Made by a program: the position numbers and the translations under genes
Assembly: GCA_020080175.1 (NCBI GenBank)
Contig: JAGHQL010000045.1
Location: 86,218 to 150,217, forward strand
From: Glutinoglossum americanum
Lineage: Eukaryota; Ascomycota; Geoglossomycetes; Geoglossales; Geoglossaceae
Reading direction: 5' to 3'
Length of the DNA stretch: 64,000 nucleotides
Shown: positions 11,922 to 23,278 of the stretch, one piece after another
How positions within the stretch are numbered: the stretch's first letter is position 1
Layout of the letters: each line of letters opens with the position of its first letter
Notes under the pieces: generated by a model
Told to the model about the DNA's origin: nothing
Database searches by the model: none
What the model saw: only the letters and a program-made list of their open reading frames with translations

Positions 11922-13604
11922 CTAAATCGTCGGACTTCCCCAACTCCCAATCCCTAGTCCAATTGCTTTATTTGTTTTCATTCTCTTGGGGTCCCTTTCG
12001 CTATCATCTTCGGTTTCACCCTCAGCGCCTTTCCTCTTCGCTGTGGTTGATGACCGATCGACACCGGGCTTGACCACACGACCAAACAATTTGCCTTGTA
12101 ACAATCCTGTCGATCTTGGTGAAGGTGTTGCAAGTACTTCTATACTTTGCCCCGGAGAGCGGCGGAGTATAGTAGTGGCCAAACGGATTGCAGCTGATTC
12201 CGAAACAACATCTCCCTCATCTGAGGTATCACCGCCCTTCTCAGAAGCTGAAATTGTGCTGTCCCTGCTTTCCCTCCTCTTATGCTGTGGAGGTTCTTCG
12301 ACATGCTTTTTAGAAGGTGTCTTAGGCGTGGATGAGAGCGATACCGGTGGGAGCAGACTATTGTTATTCGCAGAGGCTAGTTGGGATTGGCGTGGCGTAG
12401 AATGAAGCGAGGATAGGCTATGATGGTCACGGCTATGATAGCGTGGTTTTGATGGACGACTTCTAGTTGGTGTGGAAGGTGCGCTAGTAGTTTCTTGGCT
12501 GAGCACCTGGTCTGCGAGAAGAAGCGCCGCGAAGGTATCTTGTCTTCCCTCTTGGCCGCTGCTCATATGTCCATGTCTAGGTGTGCCTGTCGGCTTAAGG
12601 GCAGATTGCTGAGGGGTCACTGGAGCAGTTTCCGTTTGCCGTGGAGGGTTAGGGTCATACAAGCCACCGGGACGCCTTAGTTGGTTTAAATGCTCTCGGT
12701 TATCTCTGATGCGCTTCCGTAGCATTTCGTTCTGCTCGGTCAACACCTGCGCCTCTCCGTCTCGTAGCATGATCAATTTCTTCGCCTGGCGGAGACGGTG
12801 TCGTAGCAGTTCCATATGCTGTTCCAGATTTTGGCAATGCTGTTCAAGCTCACTGTTCATTTGTCGAATGTTTGGCATATATGCTCCGCTTGCGCTGTGT
12901 TGCGCATCACCTGGTTGATGCTGTCGAAAGCGGAGAATTTCCACCTCGCGTTTGGTCATTTCATGCTCAACCTCCATGCGTTTTGCTGCCTCTTCGGTTT
13001 CGATGGTGAGGAGGTTATGTTGAAGTTTGTAGTGAGCAGCAGACATGCGAGCTTCATGCAACAGAGTCGTGAGTTCTGCGACTTTTGAACTGGACGCCCG
13101 AAGGAGAGTTTGAAGCTCGGTAGGGGAACCGGATGTCGCAGGTAGGTCAGAAATCTGCGGAGTCAATGAAGCTGCGTTTTGGACGGCGGTAGATCTACCA
13201 TCTCGCCGAAGAGCCTGGAGAGTAGCTGGTGGTGATGCTAGGGATGTTGGGGGCGTAGAGGTTCCTCTAATAGTGGGGATGGTTTGGCGGGGTGGCGATG
13301 ATGAAGATGATAAACTGCGTGGCGGAATTTGCGATGATGGTGGTGGTGTCATTGATGATGGCGGTGGAGACATATACCTGGGCCGTTCAGTACGAGAAGA
13401 AGATTGTAGATACGAGGGAGAGTCGCGAGTAACCGTCGGGGATGACGAAGTCTGCTCAGTGGAAAATGATAAAGATCGGGATCGGGAAGTGATCGCGGAT
13501 ATCTCAGGGAGAGATGCATGTTGGTTTGATGGTGTGCTCGGAGCAGAGATATTAGGAGGGGGGGCAAGGGCAGACTTGGAATGGGACACCAGATTTGAGT
13601 CCAT
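11922..13604 (-). CDS. Coiled-coil, Ser/Pro-rich protein of unknown function
   Basis: The frame is open from 13796, but the Met at 13604 (MDSNLVSHSK) is chosen as the start: it gives 560 residues and the upstream extension has a different, non-low-complexity composition. Residues 1-160 are Ser/Thr/Pro-rich and probably disordered. A helical heptad-rich segment follows (ELQTLLRASSSKVAELTTLL and the next 70 residues), then a second coiled-coil (SELEQHCQNLEQHMELLRHR onward) to about residue 310. The C-terminus is disordered with basic clusters (KRRESRD, DPKRMKTNK) that could act as nuclear localisation signals. No enzymatic motif is visible. A structural or cytoskeletal/nuclear scaffold role is possible, but I do not recognise the family. 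It faces away from the LRR gene at 14413. Confidence 0.75.
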   Translation of the reverse strand: MDSNLVSHSKSALAPPPNISAPSTPSNQHASLPEISAITSRSRSLSFSTEQTSSSPTVTRDSPSYLQSSSRTERPRYMSPPPSSMTPPPSSQIPPRSLSSSSSPPRQTIPTIRGTSTPPTSLASPPATLQALRRDGRSTAVQNAASLTPQISDLPATSGSPTELQTLLRASSSKVAELTTLLHEARMSAAHYKLQHNLLTIETEEAAKRMEVEHEMTKREVEILRFRQHQPGDAQHSASGAYMPNIRQMNSELEQHCQNLEQHMELLRHRLRQAKKLIMLRDGEAQVLTEQNEMLRKRIRDNREHLNQLRRPGGLYDPNPPRQTETAPVTPQQSALKPTGTPRHGHMSSGQEGRQDTFAALLLADQVLSQETTSAPSTPTRSRPSKPRYHSRDHHSLSSLHSTPRQSQLASANNNSLLPPVSLSSTPKTPSKKHVEEPPQHKRRESRDSTISASEKGGDTSDEGDVVSESAAIRLATTILRRSPGQSIEVLATPSPRSTGLLQGKLFGRVVKPGVDRSSTTAKRKGAEGETEDDSERDPKRMKTNKAIGLGIGSWGSPTI

Positions 13605-14412
13605 GTTTCCCGGAACCTCTAAACGCACCAGCAAACGTATATGGTCTGAGTATAGCAGGAATCCACAGCGTGCAAAGCCTATGAGCGCATGAGTCCCTGC
13701 AAATTGAATTGGGTGCGCATGAAGAGCGATATTGCATACCACAGGTAGGTAGTCAGCGGCCGAGACTCTAGATACCTTGGATCCAGATTCCTGCACTGCT
13801 CAGAATGGGGTTGTATGACCTCTCAAACCAAGCACTTCCCAGCATCAACGGTGACAGACACAATTGCGCGGGCCTTGTCGGGCGATGAAGGTATTTCAGA
13901 CAACAAAGGGACGACCGAACGGATCGGAAGCAGGTCGCAATGGCTTTGCGACTGCAATGGAACGTAGAGGGTCTATAACAGGAGTGAGGATCCTAAATGT
14001 TGGCTATATGACGATGGTTGAGGAGTCGCTGCTGGCTTGCACAGTTTGTGCAATACATGCAGGAGGAGGTTGGGTTTGTGGATTGCTTTGAATGGTTGTC
14101 GCCAAGACCTTTCCGGCAGAGCAACGGGAGCCACGATGATTGGTCAACAGAACGCCTCGTGTTTTCCAGGGGTAACTAAGAGAGAAACGCTCCGAAAAAG
14201 GTAAACATAGAAAGATCTTAGTGCATCTTCATTGACGACACTCTGTCCTTTCCTAGGACTGTGCGATTGGCAGTACCAATGCAGTTGAAGGGATAGCTGC
14301 TGGTGCAAGCTGATGTGGAAAATCTTGAAGGTCCTGTACTAGAGTAAGTTTCATTGTCACGATCGCTCAAGCTAACCGCTGATATTGTTTCTGGCTCAGC
14401 GAAACCAAGAGT
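13605..14412. promoter_or_regulatory. Divergent promoter region, coiled-coil gene / LRR gene
   Basis: About 810 bases between two divergent starts. Its left 190 bases stay open in the frame of the coiled-coil gene, so an upstream start at 13796 cannot be excluded. No other gene is supported; the frame at 13864-14091 has no recognisable content. Confidence 0.5.
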
Positions 14413-17400
14413 ATGGATTATTTTACTGCGACCTCCTCTACACCAACAAGGCCCTCGGGGATCCCGCGCTTATCGAGGCTGCCGGTGCCGCTTACAGGGC
14501 CGGCTCAGGGCTTGCGGCCATCACCTTCTAGAGAAAAATTAGAAGCTGATCCAGGCCTTTCCGTCTCGCGGTTACGAACTGCACGCTCACGCGAGAGCGT
14601 TTCTTCGATTTCCCCAAAACAGCCCTCCACACTGGGCACGGGTGTCAATGGCAATGTGAGGGCTGGTGGGAAGACGAATGTTGTCGGACGGAAAGTTTCG
14701 CTCCCACGACTCTCAAATTCTGGAATTGCTAGCAGTACCAAGGCAAAAGATGATGCAGTGTTCAAAAAGCCTCTTGCTAGGCCACCATCCCGCCAACAAG
14801 AGGAACCTACAAATGAGACGGGCTCGTTTCAAAACGGAGATGTCTTGCACGGATCCGCAGACCCTATGCATCGAAAATCACGTCCATCCCTATCAGAGCG
14901 GACAATCGAGACCCTATCTCAACTTCCTCCATCACCTTCTCCGCGTCGGCGACAATCAAGCTTCTACTCTACTGCTAGCCCTATGCGCCCCTCCTCAGCT
15001 ATGAGCAATGGATCGAGACCAGGTTCAAGTGCAGGTAATCATAAAAAGGTTCCTGTGCCGGATTTTGGGCCTCCGGCTCCAAGGAAGCGCTCGCTGGGAC
15101 CAAGAATGTCTCTACAAGGACCGGGTTTTTCGACGCCGACGAGGAAGAGCATTAGCTCTGCAATCCCAAATGGAACACCGCCCAGCACAATGAGGCAGAG
15201 TATAGGACCTGGATTCTTGCCATCGAAACTACAGCCACCTTCAACACCCTCAAGGGGACTCCCAAGACCTTCATCAGCTGCTTCAAACACCAGACCTAAA
15301 GTGCTGGGTATAACATCTGGTAGTAAAAGCTTAGCTTGCAGACCCCAGAAACCACGACCCTCTATAAACGGTTTGTCATTGAAACTCTCGCCATCTACAC
15401 CCACCACCTCTATAGTGCGGGTGGTGCCAAAACAAAGCGTTGGAAAGAAGTCGCCATCGAGCTCACCGTCTGGGCCCCAGCCAACCCCGAAAACGTCAAA
15501 GACACCCCCTAAACCCCCGACTTCTTTCACAAAATCCGCAGAGAAACCCCTTTTAGATACGCCACAGCAACTAAGGAAACCGTCAAACTCTTCGTTGTCA
15601 TTACGCGAAACAATAGCTAAGGCTAAGGCAGCTCGGCGTTCGGACGCTAGAAAGCAGTCACTCTCGTCAGACTTTCCCGGACTCGCAGTTGCTGGCCCTG
15701 GTGGGGCGATAGATCATGGGTTTGATTTTGGTCTTCCGGCGGATCCATTTGGCCAACGGCTTTCGGATAACGATAATAAGGGGCTTTTGCGGAAACGAAT
15801 AGATGCTGCTAGGACAGATGGCCGCTTGAATATCGCCGCTATGGGCTTAAAGGAGGTTCCTGAAGAAGTGATGAAAATGTACGATGTTGATCCAAATGCT
15901 GCAGCCAGTGTCGAGTGGTATGAAAGCGTCGACTTGGTGAGATTCATTGCGGCGGATAATGAGATCGAGGAAATCGGTGATTGGGTGTTTCCTGATATTG
16001 GTCCAAAGGGTAGGACTGAGGAAGAAATCGATTCAAGGGGAAATCAATTTGGTGGGCTGGAAAGCTTAGACTTACACGGAAATCTAATGAAAAGTGTACC
16101 CAATGGGTTGCGTAGGCTGGAAAGGCTTTCAACTTTGAACCTGGTAAGAGAATTTCGATTGTTTCTTCCCGGAAATGGATGGCTGCCGCTGACTTACCCT
16201 GAACCAGTCAAACAACAAACTCCCGAATGATGTCCTACAGATTATCTGCCAAATCCAAAGTATTCGGGACCTCAAACTCGCCAACAACGACCTCAGTGGT
16301 GAACTCCGCAGCGAGATTGGACAGTTGAAGAATCTTGAGGTTCTCGACGTCCATTGTAATAGACTTGTTTCTTTGCCCGAAACCTTTGGCGGCCTCACTC
16401 GTTTGAGGATCCTTAATGTCGCAGAGAATTTGGTCATATCGCTGCCATTCGAAGCTCTGAGTCGGCTTCCTTTAACAGAACTTATTGCAGCGAAAAACAA
16501 TATCTCTGGTGCGCTGATGCCAACAAATACCAATTCGCTAGCTACCCTACAAATTTTGAATGTGGCCAGTAATGCCTTGACATGCCTTTCAGCATCAGGG
16601 AAATTGACCTTACCTGCAATTCAGCAGGTTAATATTCTAGCAAATCGCATTAGTTACCTGCCAGACGTGTCTTCATGGACTCAACTGGTGACTTTAGTGG
16701 CTGAAGATAACAATATTTCTGAAGTCCCGGAGGGCTTTACGACACTCCGCAAGCTAAGGAATGCGGATTTTACGGGAAATTCATTTGTTCGGATCGACGA
16801 ACACGTCGGGATGATGGAAAACCTGGAGAATTTTAGGGTCGCCAACAACCCTTTAAGGGAACGAAACTTCTTAACTATGGCTACGGATGATTTAAAGCGT
16901 ATTTTACGCGGTCGCCTGGCCCCGGAAGAAGAATTCGAGACGGCGGACGAGTTTGATACTCAAGAAGAAGCGCCCATCGAAGGCAATGGCACGGGCATAC
17001 CCTCTTCGGATGATTCCCGTGCCTGGCAAGTTAAAGCTAGTGGTGTCCTAGATCGGTCCTCCTCTTCCCTTAATACACTTGAATTATTCGAAATGGAGCG
17101 TGTTGCGGCAAAACACGAGGTCAAATCTGTGGAGTTACACCACAACCACCTATTATTGATTCCATCCGCATTATCCTGTTTTGCAACCACACTCACCTCT
17201 CTCAACCTTGCCCATAACGAATTCAAAGCCGATAGCTATTTCCAGGACCGGCTTGCCCTTCCTCAGCTACGAGAATTGAACGTTAGTAGCAACACCATCG
17301 CCAGCCTCGATCCGTTGCTCTACAGCTTCGATGCCCCCTCCCTCGAAAAACTCGATGTTTCTTTCAACCGCATACGGGCCCTCCCTGTCTTAAGGAAAAC

Positions 17401-17704
17401 TTTCCCCCATCTAATCACCCTCTTGGCATCCGACAACGCGATTGACGAGCTTAATGTCGACGCTATGAGAGGTCTTAGAACTATTGATCTGAGTAGCAAT
17501 GACATTGCGCATCTGCCGCCCCGGTTGGGGCTGATACAGAGTATCAGGCAACTTGATCTGAGAGGGAACAGGTTCCGAGTGCCGAGATACACGATTCTGG
17601 AGAAGGGGACGGAGGCGGTATTGACTTGGCTGAGGGATAAAGTGCCCGTGGGGGAGAGAGCGGAGTATGAAGAGGAAGAAGAAGACGGTGGGGAGGGGAA
17701 ATGA
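14413..17704 (+). CDS. Large leucine-rich-repeat protein with disordered N-terminus
   Basis: Exons 14413-16143 and 16208-17704 with one 64-nt intron give 1075 residues. The intron interrupts a repeat, and splicing restores the LRR series (LSTLNL then SNNKLPNDVLQ). Residues 1-470 are Ser/Pro/Arg-rich low complexity, likely disordered and phosphorylated. From about residue 470 to the end there are more than a dozen LRRs of the LxxLxLxxNxL type (for example LEVLDVHCNRLVSLP, LRILNVAENLVISLP, LRTIDLSSNDIAHLPPRLG), in two blocks separated by an acidic spacer. The layout resembles LRRC40-type and other signalling-scaffold LRR proteins. No kinase, phosphatase or cyclase domain is attached, so it is probably a protein-interaction scaffold; the partner is unknown. 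The C-terminus is an acidic tail. Confidence 0.85.
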
Positions 17705-18473
17705 GTGGGGGAGTTGGGGAGTATGGTTTACGGTGGATCTGCTGGTTTATCTTTATTCACATTGGCCTTGTGGGTTTTGTTCTCCTGGCGGCGGGCAAGC
17801 TTTGAGGAGATTAGTGGCTGGTTCCTGTTTCTTTCTTCTTTTCGATGGCAATACCGAATACGTATAATTATTAAAAGGTCGATATTCTACTTGGAGCCTT
17901 GAACGCTCAATTTGGGGTGGAGGGGCTTGTGGTTGTAGGGTGAGAGTATTGCTATTACTATTTTGTAATTAGCCTTAGAACATGTTCTGTGTCGTGTGCC
18001 ATGAATAGCTAGTACGTAGTAATTAATAGCCGACTGGAGAAAAGAGGAGTCGATTCTTTTGGATGGTGGATTGATGCTTAGAGAGTTTTGATGCGTTTGA
18101 AAAAAGCTTGGGTTGTCGTTTATTCTTTCTTGGGCACAACTAATAAGTATTATTTAACAGGCAAGAGCAGAGTGGTGAAAGAAAAGGGAAAACGCTGGTC
18201 ATCTCCGCCGATTGCGGAGGGAGATGAGTTTCGTTTAGTCGTGTAAAGGGGAGGGATAGTACTACAATTGAAAGAAGCGAAACAGGAAGAGGAGAGTTAA
18301 GACATGCTGCTGCTGCAATTTGGTGAGAGCAGGGAGGGAATGGAGTGGTAAGGAAAATGGATAGGCCGTTCCTGATCATTTCTTTCCCCTTCTTCTATAT
18401 GTATGGAGGGACCCAGCACTCCTGCAATGGTGATATAACATACGCACACACAAACATCCAGCACCAGTCGAAT
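17705..18473. other. Intergenic between convergent genes
   Basis: About 770 bases between the stop codons of the LRR gene and the cytochrome c heme lyase. It is the shared 3' UTR/terminator zone; only short shadow frames are seen and no repeat or RNA gene is recognised. Confidence 0.5.
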
Positions 18474-19464
18474 CTATCTCTCCTCCCTCACAACTCCCCC
18501 ACTAGCCCTCCACCAAAAATCTCCTCCCCACCTCATCATCCTCTCCGCCGCTGCCCCTGGCGAATCCACAGCGGGCCTAACATCCAAATAGAATACTGGT
18601 TCGCCCGTCGGTTCTGGAGGACCGGAGTAGTAGTCGATCACGTAGCGTACTTCCCGCTGAGAACCGTTCGGGAGTTGGCGTTGGACAAACCAGTCGTGTC
18701 GGTCGAATGGGGGTTCGGTGCCGAAACGTGAGGGGTAGATGAAGCCGAGGACTTGGATCATGGTGGCTTTTGGGGTCATGTCTTTGGGGCGGCCCATGAA
18801 GCGGAGAAGGCGGGGTTGGGGGGTTGAAGAGGTGGGTTGGTTAGTGTTGTCAATGTCTTCGCCGCGACGGCATTCTTGCCAGGCGTTGGAGAGGCCGCGG
18901 CCGAACCGGCGTTCCCACTCTACGATCTCGTTCCAGGCGCCCTCATTGAGGAAGTTATGAACTGCGACCATGCTCTCGACTGCGTCGACGGGGGTATCCG
19001 TGTAGCCCTTTCGGAGCATTGCGTTGTACATTTGTTGCGGAGACGGGTATTCCCAATTGCCTTCCCCGCCGGCGGCGCCTTTTGGAATGGACGATATGGA
19101 GCGTTCGGTGGGGAGGTCAACGGTTTGGTCCGGGGCACGCAATTGAGAGATGCTATGAGGCATGTAGTTTAGGGGGTTGAGTTTTGAGAGGGTGGTTGAG
19201 GAGGAGAGGTGTTGATCTGGCGCTGTGTAGGGACATGAACCGTCGGAAGGAGGAGGGGTCGTCTTCACAGGAGGGTTGGCGGCGGGAGAGGAGGTAGCGT
19301 GCATTGGGCAGCCAGCCTGGGGAATGGCGTTAGCATTAGTATAGGCATGCTGGATAGGTAATGGGGACGGAAAAGTATACTGGAGGTGATGCACCAGATC
19401 GAGGTAAAGGATGAGGTGCGGTGGGCGCATCTGCGGGCGCCGAGTCGGCCCAGAACCAACCCAT
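18474..19464 (-). CDS. Holocytochrome c synthase (cytochrome c / c1 heme lyase, Cyc3/Cyt2 family)
   Basis: Exon 1 is 19464-19381 and exon 2 is 19316-18474, with a 64-nt intron; the product has 308 residues. Exon 1 encodes [14 protein letters not shown] and the splice joins it to AGCPMH. Two Cys-Pro heme-regulatory motifs (GCPM and SCPY) lie near the N-terminus, as in fungal heme lyases. The conserved core includes [51 protein letters not shown] and YVIDYYSG, the hallmark blocks of the family. The enzyme acts in the mitochondrial intermembrane space and attaches heme to the CxxCH cysteines of apocytochrome c or c1. Whether this is the c-specific (Cyc3) or c1-specific (Cyt2) enzyme is not decidable by eye. 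It is complete and appears intact. Confidence 0.93.
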
Positions 19465-20095
19465 ATTTCTTATCAGTTGTCCTGTAGATTAGATCGAAAA
19501 GCTCCGCGAATTGGACCCGGGTTTCCAGGATCGGGTCGATCTATACTCTACTGGAGATGGCGGAAAGCGGGTCCTTTAAGTACTCGCAATTGCGGCGAAG
19601 GGAGTGGCTCAGTGGAGTCTGAGGAGGAAGGCTAGAGTGCCTGTGTTTGGAAAGGTGGAGCGTTGGCTGGATCCTTTAGGATAGGTGAGGAGATTTAGGA
19701 GGAAAAAGGAATTAAAGGTATGGGTCCAGGCCAAGACCGACTGCGGGTCGACATCGGGAGTGCCATTGCGGACCCTCCGAGCATCGGATTTCAGGATTCT
19801 TGCACATGGCCATTTTGCAACTTGAAGCGAATTACTGATGTTGGAGTGTAAAGAACACTACACGTAGATTGGCTGTCTATTGTTTCTGGTACATGTACTC
19901 TGTACCTTGCTCCTTGGTTCAAGACGCAATAGTCTGGGCGGTTGGTTGACGTAGGGCCGAGGAACAAGGATTTCCTAACACCAAGAAAACTTTCACATTC
20001 ATGGACTGTCGTCCCAAAGGGATCGCCTCCTCGCAGCCAATGCATGGAAGTCGTTCGGGAGCAGTTAAAACCCTCATCACCAGTATCGGAAGACG
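19465..20095. promoter_or_regulatory. Divergent promoter region, heme lyase / ABC1 kinase
   Basis: About 630 bases between two divergent genes that both make mitochondrial proteins, so a shared bidirectional promoter is plausible (inference). No further gene is supported. Confidence 0.5.
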
Positions 20096-22454
20096 ATGAG
20101 GAGAATGGTCTTCTTCCTCTGTAGGCTTAGTCTATTCCGATCTGTCCGCCTGCGTCAACATAGACTGCTGCCCTTCGCTCGCTACAAATGGTTTACAGCA
20201 TCTGCACCTCCAATTCGACGGTCTCATATTCTGCATGCTTGGAGGGTGCCGGTAGCAAGCACGGTCCTGTTAGGTGCATTGGGTCCTGCAGCGTTCGTGC
20301 AGCTGTCGGAAGATGGGGATGACGGCGACGGTCGAACAAGAGAGGAGCGCATGCTCCAAGCTTCAGTAAACGAAACTGAGAAACGGGCACTAGATGAGGT
20401 CCGTGAACCCTGGAAGGCTGGGAAGGCGGTCATGTTCTGGTTCGACATATATATCATTGAGCCCGTTTGCACTGGGTTGCGATTCCTTCACTTGGCCATT
20501 ATATTTGTGCCGGTGATATTTGCTGTGCCTTTTATTTGGTGCGGTAGAAGGGTAAAGGATAGAGATAATGAACGGTATGGGACGCTGCTGTGGTATGAAG
20601 TCTTAATTAACGCTATGGAGCGAGCAGGACCAGCATTCATAAAGGTATGACCGTGCCCATAGGATCCTGTATCTTAACGTACTGACGGGTTCTCGTGAAG
20701 CTCGGCCAATGGGCGGCGTCACGCTCAGATATATTTCCAATAGAGCTGTGTAATGTGATGTCCTCATTACACTCCAACGCCCCTCCCCACTCCCTGAATG
20801 CCACCAAACAGACTCTCGTCAAAGCGTTCAATGGCCGGCCATTCGAAGATATATTTGATGAATTCGACGAGATTCCCCTAGGGGTCGGAGCCATTGCGCA
20901 GTGTTACAGGGCGAAGCTTAAGCCAGGCCTCGCAGCTCCAGACTATGATTTTGAGGAAGGACCATTGAAGCTGCGCCACAATATTAGGAAAAACGTGGAT
21001 ATCCTCGTCAAGAGTAGTCCAAACTCAGTACCGTCCTCTTATGTTGCTATCAAAGTTCTCCATCCTCGAGTTGACAGGACAGTGAGTCGGGATCTTCGAA
21101 TTATGAAAATCTTCGCCGTAATCCTAAATGCGATTCCGAGTATGGAATGGCTATCCCTGCCAGACGAGGTCGACCAGTTCGGCAAGATGATGAGACTGCA
21201 GCTTGACCTCCGGATCGAAGCATCAAATCTTTCTGCGTTCAGAAAGAATTTCAAGAATAGATCAACGGTCTCGTTCCCGGCTCCGTATACGGAGTACACT
21301 ACCAGGCATGTGCTGATAGAGGAATTTGCCTCCGGAATCCCCCTTAGCGCTTTTCTAGAGGACGGGGGAGGCGTGTTTCAGCAAGAAATTGCTGATGAAG
21401 GATTAGATGCCTTTCTTGTAAGCCAAATGGCAAGCTCTTTGTGACCCGCGACGACACTTTGACTGACGCGATCCCGCCAGCATATGCTCCTCATCGACAA
21501 TTTCGTTCACGCTGACCTGCACCCCGGCAACATCATGGTCCGATTCTACAAACCGAAACGACTCGATTTCCTAGAACGACTTATCCCTTTCTCCTCACCT
21601 AAGGTTAAAGACGGCACAGACGTCACTGAAGAAGTCCTCTCAAGACTCCGCCCTCACCGCCACAAACCCATAGAATGGGCTGAGCAGCTCTCCCAGATCG
21701 ACAAGGAAGGTTATCGCCCCCAACTAATCTTCATAGATACCGGTCTCGTCACAGAACTAAACCATACCAACCGCCGCAACTTCCTTGATCTCTTCAGAGC
21801 CGTCGCTGAATTCGATGGCTATAAAGCCGGACACCTGATGATCGAACGCTGCCGCCAACCCGACGCCGTGATCGACAAGGAGATCTTCGCGCTCAAGATG
21901 CAACATTTAGTGCTCGGCGTAAAAAGCCGCACGTTTGCCCTCGGGAGTGTCAAAATCGGGGATGTACTGAGCGAGGTGCTTGGGATGATTAGAACGCATC
22001 ACGTTAGGCTCGAGGGCGACTTTGTGAATGTGGTCATTAGTATTTTACTATTGGAAGGGATTGGGAGGAGTTTAGATCCCGGTATTGATTTGTTTAAGAG
22101 GTTGGTCTCTCTCCTTCTTGGTCTTAGTCGCTATGGCGGGGAAGCATAACTTGCTAACGCACATTTTCACACAATTTACAGCGCTCTACCCATCCTCCGC
22201 CAACTCGGCGCTCAAAGCGGCGCCTCCGTCCTAAAGACAGGAGATATCTCTCTCCTCAAAGTCTGGGTAGCCCTCGAGACGAGAGTCTTCCTCCAAGCAT
22301 CGGTCGAGGATGTAAGTCTCTTTCCAACACTCTCCATCATACCTCCTCCCCTTTCTTGGCTAATCCCCTCCACATACCTTTCGTTTTGCTGACAAGAAGG
22401 ATGTCCCAGGTCGAGAGATGCGTCAAGTACGACCAATTATCGCCGAATATATAG
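20096..22454 (+). CDS. Mitochondrial ABC1/ADCK-family atypical kinase, ADCK2/Cqd1-like
   Basis: Five exons: 20096-20644, 20701-21417, 21481-22100, 22182-22311 and 22410-22454, totalling 686 residues; introns are 56, 63, 81 and 98 nt and all junctions keep frame. The Arg-rich, acid-free start (MRRMVFFLCRLSLFRSVRLR) is a strong mitochondrial presequence, and hydrophobic segments at about 50-65 and 125-150 suggest membrane association. The family KxGQ motif (KLGQ, about 183-186) is formed across intron 1. VAIKVLHP supplies the ATP-binding Lys, HADLHPGN is the catalytic loop at about 432-439, and FIDTGLV replaces DFG. WLSLPDEVDQF and the NAPPHS phrase point to the ADCK2/Cqd1 branch rather than Coq8. 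These proteins influence coenzyme Q and phospholipid distribution in mitochondria. The last exon codes for only 14 residues plus the stop. Confidence 0.9.
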
Positions 22455-23278
22455 ACAAAATACTCGCCTCAGATGAAGGATTTTTTTCTTATTGGTTTCC
22501 AGAGGAATTTGGGACATTAGGGGGTTCGGTCAATACATGCATGCGAAGGCGCGTTGTTAGATGGGGGTTTTGGTTTTTTCTTCCCCCTGGAAGGGAGGGT
22601 TCTCCGCAACCCTTAAAGGGTCGACACTAGGGCTTTCGATTCGATTCTGTAATTCCATCCTCCTGTATTATCACCAGATTTCCCAGTTTATGGGCGCATG
22701 TACAGATAGAACCACACCATCACGAAAACGAAAAAGGCATGTCCATATACATTTAACCCTACGCCACAAAACCTCTCCGTTCCTAGATCCTACGTAAGGC
22801 CTAGACACAGTCGGTATATATTAACTTCTACAGGGGAAAAGGGATCTCGAATGTATGATATATATACGAGTAGTTCCCCTTTCCCGGGTTCTATTCTGTT
22901 TTTTTTTTTAGTAATAAATTAAATTACACACAAGGATATCCGTAAAAGAAACTATAAGACGAAGGATAATAAAGTTTTTTTATAGGAGGGAGGAGCATCC
23001 GTAGACAGGAGGGGGGTTCTGAGGACGGTGTATTCACACAGGAATCTCGGGTAAATAACGACTGGAATAAAAAGCAACAATTGCCCCCCGGCCAGCCTTT
23101 TTTGTAAATGCCCTTTTACTCTATGTTCTAAGTACCCAGCCCCATGCACATGCATATGATACAGTTAAAAAAGAAATCGAAGAATCCATAGAATAAAGAA
23201 GTGGAGTGTTAGCAAGTAACAAGAGTGCATCTGGACAACGCCATTGTTCATTCCGAGGGCCGGGAAAACCCAGGTGCT
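22455..23278. other. Intergenic between convergent genes
   Basis: About 820 bases between the ABC1 kinase stop and the helicase stop. It is AT-rich in the middle with homopolymer T runs; no gene or RNA is recognised. Confidence 0.5.

Noticed and set aside
13273-13692. Asp/Gly-rich plus-strand frame
   Set aside because: Antisense of the Ser/Pro-rich N-terminus of the coiled-coil gene.
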